A stretch of DNA of 6,666 bases from Planctomycetaceae bacterium (GTDB lineage Bacteria > Planctomycetota > Planctomycetia > Pirellulales > Thermoguttaceae): positions 1 to 6,666 of the forward strand of contig JAISQH010000215.1 in assembly GCA_031274385.1 (NCBI GenBank), given 5' to 3'. Below are positions 1-5,796 of the stretch, piece after piece (positions within the stretch are counted from its first letter, which is position 1; each line of letters opens with the position of its first letter). The notes below the pieces were generated by a model. That model was not told the DNA's origin, ran no database searches, and saw nothing but the letters and a program-made list of their open reading frames with translations. The position numbers and the translations under genes are program-made.

Positions 1-1763
1 TAAACCTCCTGACAAATTTGCAAACGGCGTTCTTCCGACATGCTAAACTGTCGGGCAAGCCGAATGTAACCGCGCAAACCACGAACCTTGAACTTATTCT
101 CCTTCGATTCCTTCGCCAATTTCAAACACGCGGCAGCAATCAAATCAAGGTCTTGCGGCGAACGCCATTGACCAAGAATCGCGGTTGCTTTGTCTTTCAA
201 TTCGGCGTCGTCGCTCCAAGCATATTGTGTGACAATTTCCATTGCCTTCGCTCCGCCGATTTCCTTGAGCAAATCGAGAAGGTTGACCTTCATCGCGTTG
301 GAACCGGTTGCAAACAGTTTGAGAACTTCCGCCGAAGCGGCATCTTGCGGCAAACGTGTACAAGCCGATTTCAGTACAACAAGAATCTTGTCGGCTTCTT
401 CATCTGATTTCGATTGACCAAGCACGTCAAGAAGAATCGGTAAGTCTTCAATTCCAGCCGTTTGACCAAGCGCATCAATTGCCGCTTTACGGACAAGAGC
501 GTTTGAATCTTGCAAACTCTTTTTCAAAAGCGGATACGCCGAAATGATTCGGCGGTCTTCCACGAGACTGATTGCGGCAACTTTTGCGGTAACACCGCCC
601 TTTTCGAGCAACCCCACAATAGCATCGTCAATTTCTTTACCGGGTAAATTGCGCAACGTATTTTGAGCGGCATTGGCGATTTCCGGCGATTCCGTTTGAT
701 TTGCCGCATCAATCAGAATCGGCAGCACAGACGGATCTCCGACATTTCGTAACGAATCAATCGCCGCAACACGAACCGCAACATCGCCGGATTTGGCAAG
801 TTCCGAAATGGCAGGAAGCGAAACAACCTTCGATTCTTTGTCTTTCCGATCACCGATAGAACGAACCAACTTGGCTTTTCGTAACGGATCGGATTGCTTA
901 CCGAGTTGTTCGACCATTGCTTTTGTTACGGCGGCTCCGGCGGGAAGCTCACGCCCCGCTTTGAGACCCACACCAAAAAACTTTGGCGATTCGGAATTTA
1001 ATTGAGCAACAAGCAAGTTGATCCCGTCAAGTCCGCGAGCCAAAATCCCCCAATACACAGCGGATTCTTTTTGATAGGCTTTAATATCCGCAACAGCCAA
1101 CGCATCATAAATTTTGATGGCTTTATCCTTTTCGCCTTTCTTTGCAAAAACTTCGGCAAGAAGGAAACCGGAATCCGCCAACGCCGGATCAAGCGATTTT
1201 TGTGTGAAAAATTCAACCGCTTCATCACCGGCAGTGAGAGCGTAAGCGTAACCTGCCGCCTTGCGAACATCGAGGTCTTCGTGTTTTAGAAATTCTTTGG
1301 CGGTTGCCGCTGTTTGCGGTACAATATTGAAATGCTGCGACCGAACACCAAGCGTTGTCAGAATACCGGCAAGCGCGGCAGAGCGTTTGACGGTTTTCGT
1401 TGCAGCGGCAAGGGCAATGTCAATCTCGTCACCGGGAATGGTTTCCAATGCGTACCGTGCATAAAAACCTTCCTTTTCAATGTCGAGTTTTTCAACAAGA
1501 ACCGGAACCGCCGCTTTCGTACCATACATTCCGAGCCGTTTGAAAGCGAACATTTTGAGACGCAAAATATCGTTTTCTGTTCCCGACTGTTTCGCAATGT
1601 CCAGCATAATGTTTTCGTCGGTTGTGGAAAGGAGCAGTTTAATGACATCGGCTCCTTTTTCCAACAACGCATCCTTCGGAACTTTGTGCCAATCGGGGTC
1701 TTGCGCCATCGCGGAACAAATTAAAAAAACCGATACGGCAATAAAAGAAAATAGATGTTTCAT
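1..1763 (-). CDS. Secreted HEAT-repeat protein, 3'-truncated by window edge
   Basis: Translating the minus strand from the ATG at 1763 gives 587 residues with no stop; the last two bases (TA) fit Tyr or a stop, so the true end cannot be seen. Residues 1-20 form a Sec-type signal peptide (hydrophobic MKHLFSFIAVSVFLICSAMA, cleavage likely after AMA). The rest is alpha-helical solenoid: HEAT-like units are clearest at about 62-93, 313-354 (VAVRVAAIDSLRNVGDPSVL) and 405-448 (ALVRKAAIDALGQTAGIEDL), with a TPR-like stretch at 179-222. HEAT solenoids bind proteins and have no catalytic residues. The C-terminal RGLRGYIRLARQF segment at 561-573 recalls a motif of planctomycete HEAT proteins that often continue into further domains, sometimes DUF1080 sugar-hydrolase modules; that continuation is a guess. 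The gene lies 123 bp downstream of the Tat-signal dehydrogenase on the same strand, so co-transcription is plausible. No clear Shine-Dalgarno precedes the ATG. [Confidence was not given in the original answer; 0 is a placeholder required by the schema.]. Confidence 0.
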   Translation of the reverse strand, partial: MKHLFSFIAVSVFLICSAMAQDPDWHKVPKDALLEKGADVIKLLLSTTDENIMLDIAKQSGTENDILRLKMFAFKRLGMYGTKAAVPVLVEKLDIEKEGFYARYALETIPGDEIDIALAAATKTVKRSAALAGILTTLGVRSQHFNIVPQTAATAKEFLKHEDLDVRKAAGYAYALTAGDEAVEFFTQKSLDPALADSGFLLAEVFAKKGEKDKAIKIYDALAVADIKAYQKESAVYWGILARGLDGINLLVAQLNSESPKFFGVGLKAGRELPAGAAVTKAMVEQLGKQSDPLRKAKLVRSIGDRKDKESKVVSLPAISELAKSGDVAVRVAAIDSLRNVGDPSVLPILIDAANQTESPEIANAAQNTLRNLPGKEIDDAIVGLLEKGGVTAKVAAISLVEDRRIISAYPLLKKSLQDSNALVRKAAIDALGQTAGIEDLPILLDVLGQSKSDEEADKILVVLKSACTRLPQDAASAEVLKLFATGSNAMKVNLLDLLKEIGGAKAMEIVTQYAWSDDAELKDKATAILGQWRSPQDLDLIAAACLKLAKESKENKFKVRGLRGYIRLARQFSMSEERRLQICQEV

Positions 1764-1768
1764 TTTTA

Positions 1769-1883
1769 GTTGAGAGTTGAGAGTTGAGAGTGGATAGTTG
1801 ATAGTGAATAATAAAACAGCGGAAAGTTGATTGTGAAAAGCAAAGAACAGGCGACATAAACTCTCCACTATCAACTCTCCACT
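1769..1883. repeat. Heptanucleotide tandem repeat with inverted counterpart
   Basis: From 1769 to 1810 the plus strand runs in a 7-bp register: three GTTGAGA copies, then GTGGATA, GTTGATA and GTGAATA. At 1861-1883 the complementary register appears (CTCTCCA, CTATCAA, CTCTCCA). As a result 1789-1806 and 1866-1883 are inverted copies matching at 17 of 18 positions, around a 59-bp loop. The array fills the gap between the dehydrogenase stop and the HEAT-protein start, so in the transcript it could fold into a long stem between the two reading frames. It is a simple-sequence repeat; a function as attenuator or mRNA-stability element is only inferred. Confidence 0.8.
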
Positions 1884-1886
1884 AAA

Positions 1887-3245
1887 CTAACATCGCCATG
1901 GACTTCGCATGGCGCGGCTTCGTAAACGGTTGGCGGTTTCGACTTCGGGGCTGTTGCCGATGAACTCTTCTTTGACCGGATCAAACTTCAATGAGAACGG
2001 CTTTGCCGAATCAGACAATTGCGCCGGATTGAGATCCCATGCGATTTTAGCACAGTGTGACGCGATGTGAGCGTTGGCGGCAACATCGGCGTTGGAAGCA
2101 GGTTTTTTCCGTGATTTGACGCAATCCAAAAATTCCCGGACATGATTATCCGGTGACGTTCCCGGCATTCCAAAGAATTTCAACTCTTTACGAAGAGCGT
2201 CAGAGGAAACTTCCATTCTGCCGGTATCACCGGTTTCAACCCAACCTTCTTCGCCGACATATCGGGCGGAACAAGTTCCAAGACCAAGCCAACCGTCATT
2301 TCGGCAAACGAGTTTAACACCGTTAGCGTATCGGGCTTCAACACGGGCGGTTTTTTCGCCTTTTTCGTTGTAGGTTGCCCAGTATTCAACCGGAACGGTA
2401 TCATCCGATTGATTTGCCCATTGACAGAGATCAACGGTATGCGTTCCCCATTCGAGGATTCCGCCGCCGTGAAAATCGTAAAAACCGCGCCAACCGCCCC
2501 GAACATACGCTTCGTTGTAGGGACGCCACGGACAAGGACCGAGCCAAAGTTCCCAATCAACTTCGTCTTGCGGCGGTTCCGGTTGAGCGGGCAACCAATC
2601 ATGAGTTGTTCCGGGACTCAACGTGTTGGCGTGAACTTCGATGAGTTTGCCGAGTTTTCCTTCGTGCGCCAGTTTTGCTGCCAATTGGAAGTTACCGATA
2701 TTCCGGCGTTGCGTTCCGGCTTGAAACACACGACCGTAACGATTAACCGCTTTTTCGACTGCCCGACTTTCCTGAATCGTGAGCGACAACGGTTTTTCGC
2801 AATAAATGTCTTTTCCCGCTTTAGCGGCAACAATGGACGCCATTGTGTGCCAACGGTCACCGGTTGCAATTAAAACGGCGTCCATTTGGGGATTGGCATC
2901 GTAAAATTCAAACATATTGCGAAACATGGTGCAGTCGTTACTGCCGTATTTGGCGTCCGCAGTTTGTTTTACCCATTCGCGGCGGCTTTTTCGGATATCG
3001 CAGATTGAAAGAAATCGGACATCGGGATTGTTCAAAAACACGCTAAAATCATGTTGTCCCCGACTTCCGATGCCGAGAGCACCGAGAATAATTTGTTCAC
3101 TGGGCGGAACGGCTCCGTTTTTCCCAAGCACGTTGCCGGGAATATAAAACGGAACAGCCGCAACCGTAGTCAATGCTACCGTTCGCTGTAGAAATTGCCG
3201 TCGATTGACGGTTCCAGAGGTTTTTACAGGATGTTGTGAAGCCAT
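1887..3245 (-). CDS. Tat-exported Gfo/Idh/MocA family oxidoreductase
   Basis: The 452-residue product has a twin-arginine signal: N-R-R-Q-F-L-Q at 14-20 followed by a hydrophobic stretch to about 39. The Rossmann NAD(P)-binding motif G-I-G-S-R-G is at 58-63 after a beta strand, an acidic D83 follows the second strand (ICDI), and the family's E-K-P signature is at 150-152 (DIYCEKPLS). The C-terminal substrate domain contains G-G-I-L-E-W-G-T-H-T-V-D-L at 261-273, where H269 and D272 sit at the usual active-site helix. Length and the C-terminal NRLRSRAMRSPWR tail match planctomycete members. Such enzymes oxidise or reduce sugars, inositols or their derivatives with a tightly bound nicotinamide cofactor, here presumably in the periplasm; the substrate cannot be deduced. 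GGAG 7 nt upstream supports this start. It faces the YTV gene divergently and probably leads into the HEAT-protein gene. Confidence 0.95.
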   Translation of the reverse strand: MASQHPVKTSGTVNRRQFLQRTVALTTVAAVPFYIPGNVLGKNGAVPPSEQIILGALGIGSRGQHDFSVFLNNPDVRFLSICDIRKSRREWVKQTADAKYGSNDCTMFRNMFEFYDANPQMDAVLIATGDRWHTMASIVAAKAGKDIYCEKPLSLTIQESRAVEKAVNRYGRVFQAGTQRRNIGNFQLAAKLAHEGKLGKLIEVHANTLSPGTTHDWLPAQPEPPQDEVDWELWLGPCPWRPYNEAYVRGGWRGFYDFHGGGILEWGTHTVDLCQWANQSDDTVPVEYWATYNEKGEKTARVEARYANGVKLVCRNDGWLGLGTCSARYVGEEGWVETGDTGRMEVSSDALRKELKFFGMPGTSPDNHVREFLDCVKSRKKPASNADVAANAHIASHCAKIAWDLNPAQLSDSAKPFSLKFDPVKEEFIGNSPEVETANRLRSRAMRSPWRC

Positions 3246-3252
3246 GTCATTT

Positions 3253-3256
3253 CTCC
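3253..3256 (-). promoter_or_regulatory. Shine-Dalgarno site of the dehydrogenase
   Basis: The minus strand reads GGAG seven bases before the ATG at 3245. It fixes this start, which in turn keeps the complete twin-arginine signal. None of the other starts in the window has a comparably good site. Confidence 0.7.
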
Positions 3257-3281
3257 ATAAGTTACGTGAAACGAATCAGAG

Positions 3282-3296
3282 CGGGTTTTCAACCCG
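3282..3296 (-). promoter_or_regulatory. Stem-loop in dehydrogenase leader
   Basis: CGGGTT and AACCCG pair as a perfect 6-bp stem with a 3-nt loop. If the candidate promoter at 3308-3337 is used, this hairpin sits within the first 20 or so nucleotides of the transcript. There it could protect the 5' end or, as DNA, act as a dyad operator. There is no U-run after it, so it is not a terminator. Confidence 0.45.
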
Positions 3297-3307
3297 ACGA
3301 GAGAAAC

Positions 3308-3337
3308 AGTATAATCAAACGGTAGGGTGTTATGCAA
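3308..3337 (-). promoter_or_regulatory. Candidate sigma70-type promoter for the dehydrogenase
   Basis: On the minus strand TTGCAT (3337-3332) is followed after 18 bp by TATACT (3313-3308). The -10 box matches the consensus at 5 of 6 positions, the -35 box at only 3. Transcription would begin near 3300, giving a leader of about 55 nt ahead of the ATG. This is a visual match only. Confidence 0.4.
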
Positions 3338-3381
3338 GAGCCGAGAAAAAATTTCAGATGATTTCTTTTTTTTGTGGGGAA

Positions 3382-3566
3382 CGATTTTAGTAGTCAATGC
3401 AGTGTTAGCGACGGGGGCTTGCCCCCGAAATAGGAATCGACAAGGGCTTGTCCCCGAAATTGATTGCGAACGAAATTGATTGATAGCGGACACAAGCGTA
3501 AGAAAAGTATCCATCTCGTCGGGGGCAAGCCCCCGTCGCTAACGCTGCTACTGACTACTAATAACG
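3382..3566. repeat. MITE-like palindromic repeat element, copy 1
   Basis: This 185-bp non-coding element has near-perfect terminal inverted repeats: left arm 3382-3427 and right arm 3520-3566, about 46 bp each, differing by one indel and a few substitutions. Each arm begins with a TTAGTAGTCA-like end, continues through GTTAGCGACGG and ends in the GC-rich palindrome CGGGGGCTTGCCCCCG, which can itself form a hairpin. A degenerate copy of the palindrome lies inside at 3439-3456 (GACAAGGGCTTGTCCCCG). The interior matches the element at 5128-5292 in reverse orientation. There is no transposase or other reading frame, so it would be non-autonomous. It lies in the divergent spacer between the dehydrogenase and YTV genes, upstream of both candidate promoters, so its insertion left both genes intact. 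Confidence 0.75.
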
Positions 3567-3573
3567 ATTAAAT

Positions 3574-3614
3574 CGGTTATAACGGCGACCTGTTCCGAAT
3601 GGAGCGGTTATAAC
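3574..3614. repeat. Direct repeat CGGTTATAAC x2
   Basis: CGGTTATAAC occurs at 3574-3583 and again at 3605-3614, start-to-start distance 31 bp, about three helical turns. The second copy ends 32 bp upstream of the candidate -35 box of the YTV gene, a position that would suit an activator binding to one DNA face. No regulator is recognisable, so this is suggestive only. Confidence 0.35.
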
Positions 3615-3646
3615 AATAAAATGATCGGAAAAATTTGATTCTTAAC

Positions 3647-3675
3647 TTGACGTACCATTTCAGAGCGACTATTAT
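3647..3675 (+). promoter_or_regulatory. Candidate sigma70-type promoter for the YTV gene
   Basis: TTGACG (3647-3652) and TATTAT (3670-3675) are separated by exactly 17 bp, and each box matches the sigma70 consensus well. It points towards the YTV gene and would start transcription near 3682, leaving a leader of about 170 nt. Confidence 0.5.
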
Positions 3676-3850
3676 TTTGTTAAGAATTTCCGACTTTTTC
3701 GGCTGTTTTGATTTTTTTCCAAGTTTATCGGCTTTTTCCGAAAAACAGGCGAAAATCATTAAAGTCGGACAAAAATTGTGAACAATCCGTTTGTTTTTGC
3801 GTAAAAAATGGAACTGTTGTCACCTTGATTAAAAGAAAGCGAGTCCCCCT
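3676..3850 (+). other. AT-rich putative 5' leader of the YTV gene
   Basis: No credible reading frame lies here. The stretch has runs of T and an inverted pair, CTGTTTT at 3703-3709 and AAAACAG at 3742-3748, plus a shorter TCGG/CCGA pair within it, so a modest stem-loop is possible. No known riboswitch is recognisable. The sequence just before the ATG (AAGCGAGTCCCCCT) lacks a strong Shine-Dalgarno. Confidence 0.3.
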
Positions 3851-5113
3851 ATGATGAGTAAAAAAATGTTGAATTTGACATTGTGTTTCACGGTTGTTTT
3901 TGTTGCAACCGTGACGGTTCACGCGGCGGTTCCGTGTTGTACACGAGTTGTTTCGGGAAGCGGTCAGACGTATCGGTTGGAATATTCAACTGTTACAGAG
4001 CCGGTTGAATTAACCGGTTACAAAAAAGTTGTCGAAACTCAATATGAGGAAGAAGAGGTGACAACGTACCAAACCGTTTGGGAAACGCAGCAGCGTGAAC
4101 GCCGTTACACGGTTGCCCGAACCGTGCCGGAAACTTCCGTTAAAGAACGCCGTTACACGGTCAACCGTCCGGTTGAAGAAACCGAATACCGCGATACGAG
4201 TTACCACGTCACGCGGTTAGTCCCGGAAACAACGGAACGGGAAGAGCGTTATCTTGTTTCAAAACAGGTGTACGAAACGCAGGAACGGGAAGTTTTGGAA
4301 ACCCGCCGCGTTCCCGTACAGGAAACAACCATTCAGGAACGAAGTTACACTGTCAACCGTCCTGTAACAACTTATGTGGAACAAACGGTGGATCGGGGCG
4401 GCTATGTTGATTCGGTCAACGTCAAACCGGGCAAAACCTACTCCCGGCTTGCCTGGCATCGGGCGGAATATTATGATCCCGCAACAGGAACAAACCGTTG
4501 GCGGTTGCCGGGATTTTACTGGACGGAAATGGAAGGCGCACCGCGTTACGAAGTGAATAAGGTTTATCAACCGAATTACGTAACGCAGACTGTTCCGGTT
4601 ACCAATACGGTTCAAGAACAACGGATTGAGCAGGTTCCGGTAACACGAACCACTTTCCGCGAGGAACAGATTGTTCGAACCGAACAGGTTCAGATTCCCA
4701 AAACAGTACAGGAAGAAGTTGTTCGTAAAATTCCAACCACAACATACAAGCAAGTTGTTGAAAAAGTGGAACAGAAAACTCCGGTTACTGTTCGGCGTAT
4801 GGTTGCCGAAGAACATGTTGAAAAGGTTCCTGTAACGACTTATAAAACCGTAACAGAGGAACGGGTTGAGCCTTACGAAGTCAAGGTTGCCAAAGTGGTT
4901 CCTGTAACGCGAACGGTTCGCAAGCCGGTAACAGTTGAAAAATGGGTTCCGTACACTTATACCATCGAACGGAAACGAACGGTTGAGAACCGGATTCCGA
5001 TTGAAACGGTAACATCGACGTCAAGATTGCTGCCGGTTGGTACGGAAACTCCGGTTTCGGCACCGCCGGAAGAAAAAAACGATCCGGCAGAAAATGTACC
5101 AACCATTAAATAG
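3851..5113 (+). CDS. Secreted YTV-type repeat protein, probable cell-surface component
   Basis: The 420-residue product opens with a Sec-type signal peptide (hydrophobic 8-23, cleavage probably after VHA at 25). The only mature cysteines are a C29-C30 pair at its new N-terminus. Two repeat blocks flank a non-repetitive module at about 176-240 that is rich in Tyr and Trp (WHRAEYYDP, LPGFYWTEM). In the first block Y86, Y102, Y118, Y134, E150 and Y166 are spaced exactly 16 residues apart, in units of the form ERRYTVNRPVEET. In the second block valine-proline units follow the same period (P263, P295, P311, P327, and P351, P367). Alternating Val/Thr with charged residues suggests beta-strands. As I recall, YTV-domain proteins were described from the Rhodopirellula baltica cell wall; a structural role in the planctomycete envelope is inferred from that. 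No enzyme motif is visible. ATG 3851 and ATG 3854 are both possible starts, with only a weak ribosome-binding site. Confidence 0.88.
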   Translation: MMSKKMLNLTLCFTVVFVATVTVHAAVPCCTRVVSGSGQTYRLEYSTVTEPVELTGYKKVVETQYEEEEVTTYQTVWETQQRERRYTVARTVPETSVKERRYTVNRPVEETEYRDTSYHVTRLVPETTEREERYLVSKQVYETQEREVLETRRVPVQETTIQERSYTVNRPVTTYVEQTVDRGGYVDSVNVKPGKTYSRLAWHRAEYYDPATGTNRWRLPGFYWTEMEGAPRYEVNKVYQPNYVTQTVPVTNTVQEQRIEQVPVTRTTFREEQIVRTEQVQIPKTVQEEVVRKIPTTTYKQVVEKVEQKTPVTVRRMVAEEHVEKVPVTTYKTVTEERVEPYEVKVAKVVPVTRTVRKPVTVEKWVPYTYTIERKRTVENRIPIETVTSTSRLLPVGTETPVSAPPEEKNDPAENVPTIK

Positions 5114-5127
5114 CGGCAAGTTTCAAA

Positions 5128-5292
5128 CCTCGTTATACCACACAATTCGCGTTAGCGACGGGGGCTTGCCCCCGAAATGATTGATTTATTTCGTGCGTTT
5201 GCGTCCGCTATCCATCAATTTCATCTGCATCAATTTGAAGGGCTTGCCCCTGTCGATTAATATTTGACGGGGGCAAGCCCTCGTTATACCAC
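5128..5292. repeat. Palindromic repeat element, copy 2, with 14-bp flanking direct repeats
   Basis: Read on the plus strand this resembles copy 1 at 3382-3566 read on the minus strand. The shared blocks occur in the same order: GTTAGCGACGG plus the GC palindrome (5151-5175), a GTCCGCTATC-ATCAATTTC block (5203-5223), a GCTTGCCCC-TGTCGATT block (5243-5258) and a terminal GGGGGCAAGCCC (5269-5280). It is more diverged and shorter. CCTCGTTATACCAC occurs exactly at 5128-5141 and 5279-5292, either as a target duplication or as part of the element's ends. It begins 15 bp after the YTV stop codon, so its hairpins would lie in the 3' end of that transcript. No protein is encoded. Confidence 0.7.
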
Positions 5293-5318
5293 CCATCTTT
5301 TAACATACATTTTTTCAA

Positions 5319-5409
5319 TAGTCACGCAGCAACGGCATCATGCATAACCGGTGATGGAGCGCAGCGCAATCACCGCCGGTTATGCATCATGTCGTCGCTA
5401 GCGCGACTA
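5319..5409. repeat. 91-bp imperfect palindrome (cruciform/REP-like)
   Basis: The core stem is perfect over 12 bp (ATGCATAACCGG at 5340-5351 with 5376-5387). It extends outward with a few mismatches and one bulge to TAGTC at 5319-5323 pairing with GACTA at 5405-5409. The apical part contains TGAT/ATCA and a GCGCAGCGC tip. As RNA from either strand it would fold into one long hairpin. There is no T-run after it, so it is not a classical intrinsic terminator, although between convergent genes it could block exonucleases or help end transcripts. It has no GGGGGCTTGCCCCC core and so is a different family from the two elements. Confidence 0.75.
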
Positions 5410-5491
5410 AAATAGAATCGATGATGGCTCTTTCGTTTATCTTGTATTGTTCGTCTGGGTCGTATCTCAAAAAAATGGTGTGGTAGAACAA

Positions 5492-5515
5492 GGGGGCAAG
5501 CCCCCGTCGCTAACG
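5492..5515. repeat. Solo arm of the palindromic element
   Basis: This 24-bp stretch (GGGGGCAAGCCCCC then GTCGCTAACG) is an exact inverted match to 5150-5173 in copy 2 and repeats the right arm core of copy 1. No partner arm lies close by. It is either a remnant of a third copy or the far arm of a 366-bp composite (5150-5515) that encloses the 91-bp palindrome. Confidence 0.65.
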
Positions 5516-5532
5516 TCAATGTGAATTTTAAC

Positions 5533-5763
5533 AAAATTGACTCTCGGAACATCGAATTTGACTCTCAGAGCATCGAATTTGACTCTCAGAGCATCGAATT
5601 TGATTCTCAGAGCATCGAATTTGACTCTCAGAGTATCAAATTTGACTCTCAAAGCATCGAATTTGATTCTCGGAGCATCGAATTTGATTCTCAAAGCATT
5701 GAATTTGATTCTCAAAGCATTGAAATTGACTTTCGGAACATCAAATTTGACTCTCAAAAAAAC
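5533..5763. repeat. Eleven-unit 21-bp tandem repeat
   Basis: Eleven contiguous units of exactly 21 bp, without indels, begin at 5533, 5554, 5575, 5596, 5617, 5638, 5659, 5680, 5701, 5722 and 5743. The consensus is GAATTTGACTCTC followed by AGAGCATC. Units 2 and 3 are identical, and 8 and 9 are identical; the end units are the most diverged, as in arrays that expand from the middle. Nearly all differences are transitions. Since 21 is a multiple of 3, three frames stay open across the array (plus: I-E-F-D-S-Q-S and S-N-L-T-L-R-A; minus: F-D-A-L-R-V-K), but no start there has a ribosome-binding site. The array begins 17 bp past the solo element arm and stops 33 bp from the tatC stop codon. I treat it as non-coding minisatellite-like DNA. 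Confidence 0.92.
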
Positions 5764-5787
5764 CGAATTCCACTGTGCAAAATGGAA
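5756..5787 (-). terminator. Weak candidate terminator for tatC
   Basis: On the minus strand, starting 9 nt after the tatC stop codon, TTCCA and TGGAA can pair (5787-5783 with 5772-5768) around a 10-nt loop, followed within five bases by seven T residues (5762-5756). The stem is short and AT-rich, so termination here would be inefficient. The T-run touches the last unit of the 21-bp array. Confidence 0.3.
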
Positions 5788-5796
5788 AGACTGTTA

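Noticed and set aside
2409..2873. 154-codon plus-strand frame inside the dehydrogenase
   Set aside because: It lies fully antisense to conserved Gfo/Idh/MocA coding sequence, and its product shows no recognisable motifs.
3411..3427. GC-rich palindrome CGGGGGCTTGCCCCCG as an intrinsic terminator
   Set aside because: No T-run follows on either strand in any of its copies, and it recurs as part of dispersed elements, so repeat identity explains it better.
3404..3545. Integron attC-like site (GTTAGCG and CGCTAAC ends)
   Set aside because: The GTT and AAC core-like ends are in the opposite order to attC sites, the sixth base does not fit GTTRRRY, and no integrase or cassette is present.
3577..3922. 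Small minus-strand frames upstream of and overlapping the YTV start
   Set aside because: They are short, low in complexity, overlap the candidate promoter and signal-peptide coding region, and lack start signals.
4259..4816. 185-codon minus-strand frame opposite the YTV gene
   Set aside because: It is antisense to a protein with signal peptide and regular 16-residue repeats; its Asn/Phe-rich composition is what the complement of Val/Thr/Glu codons produces.
5533..5763. CRISPR array
   Set aside because: The 21-bp units are contiguous, with no unique spacers between them and no cas genes in the window.
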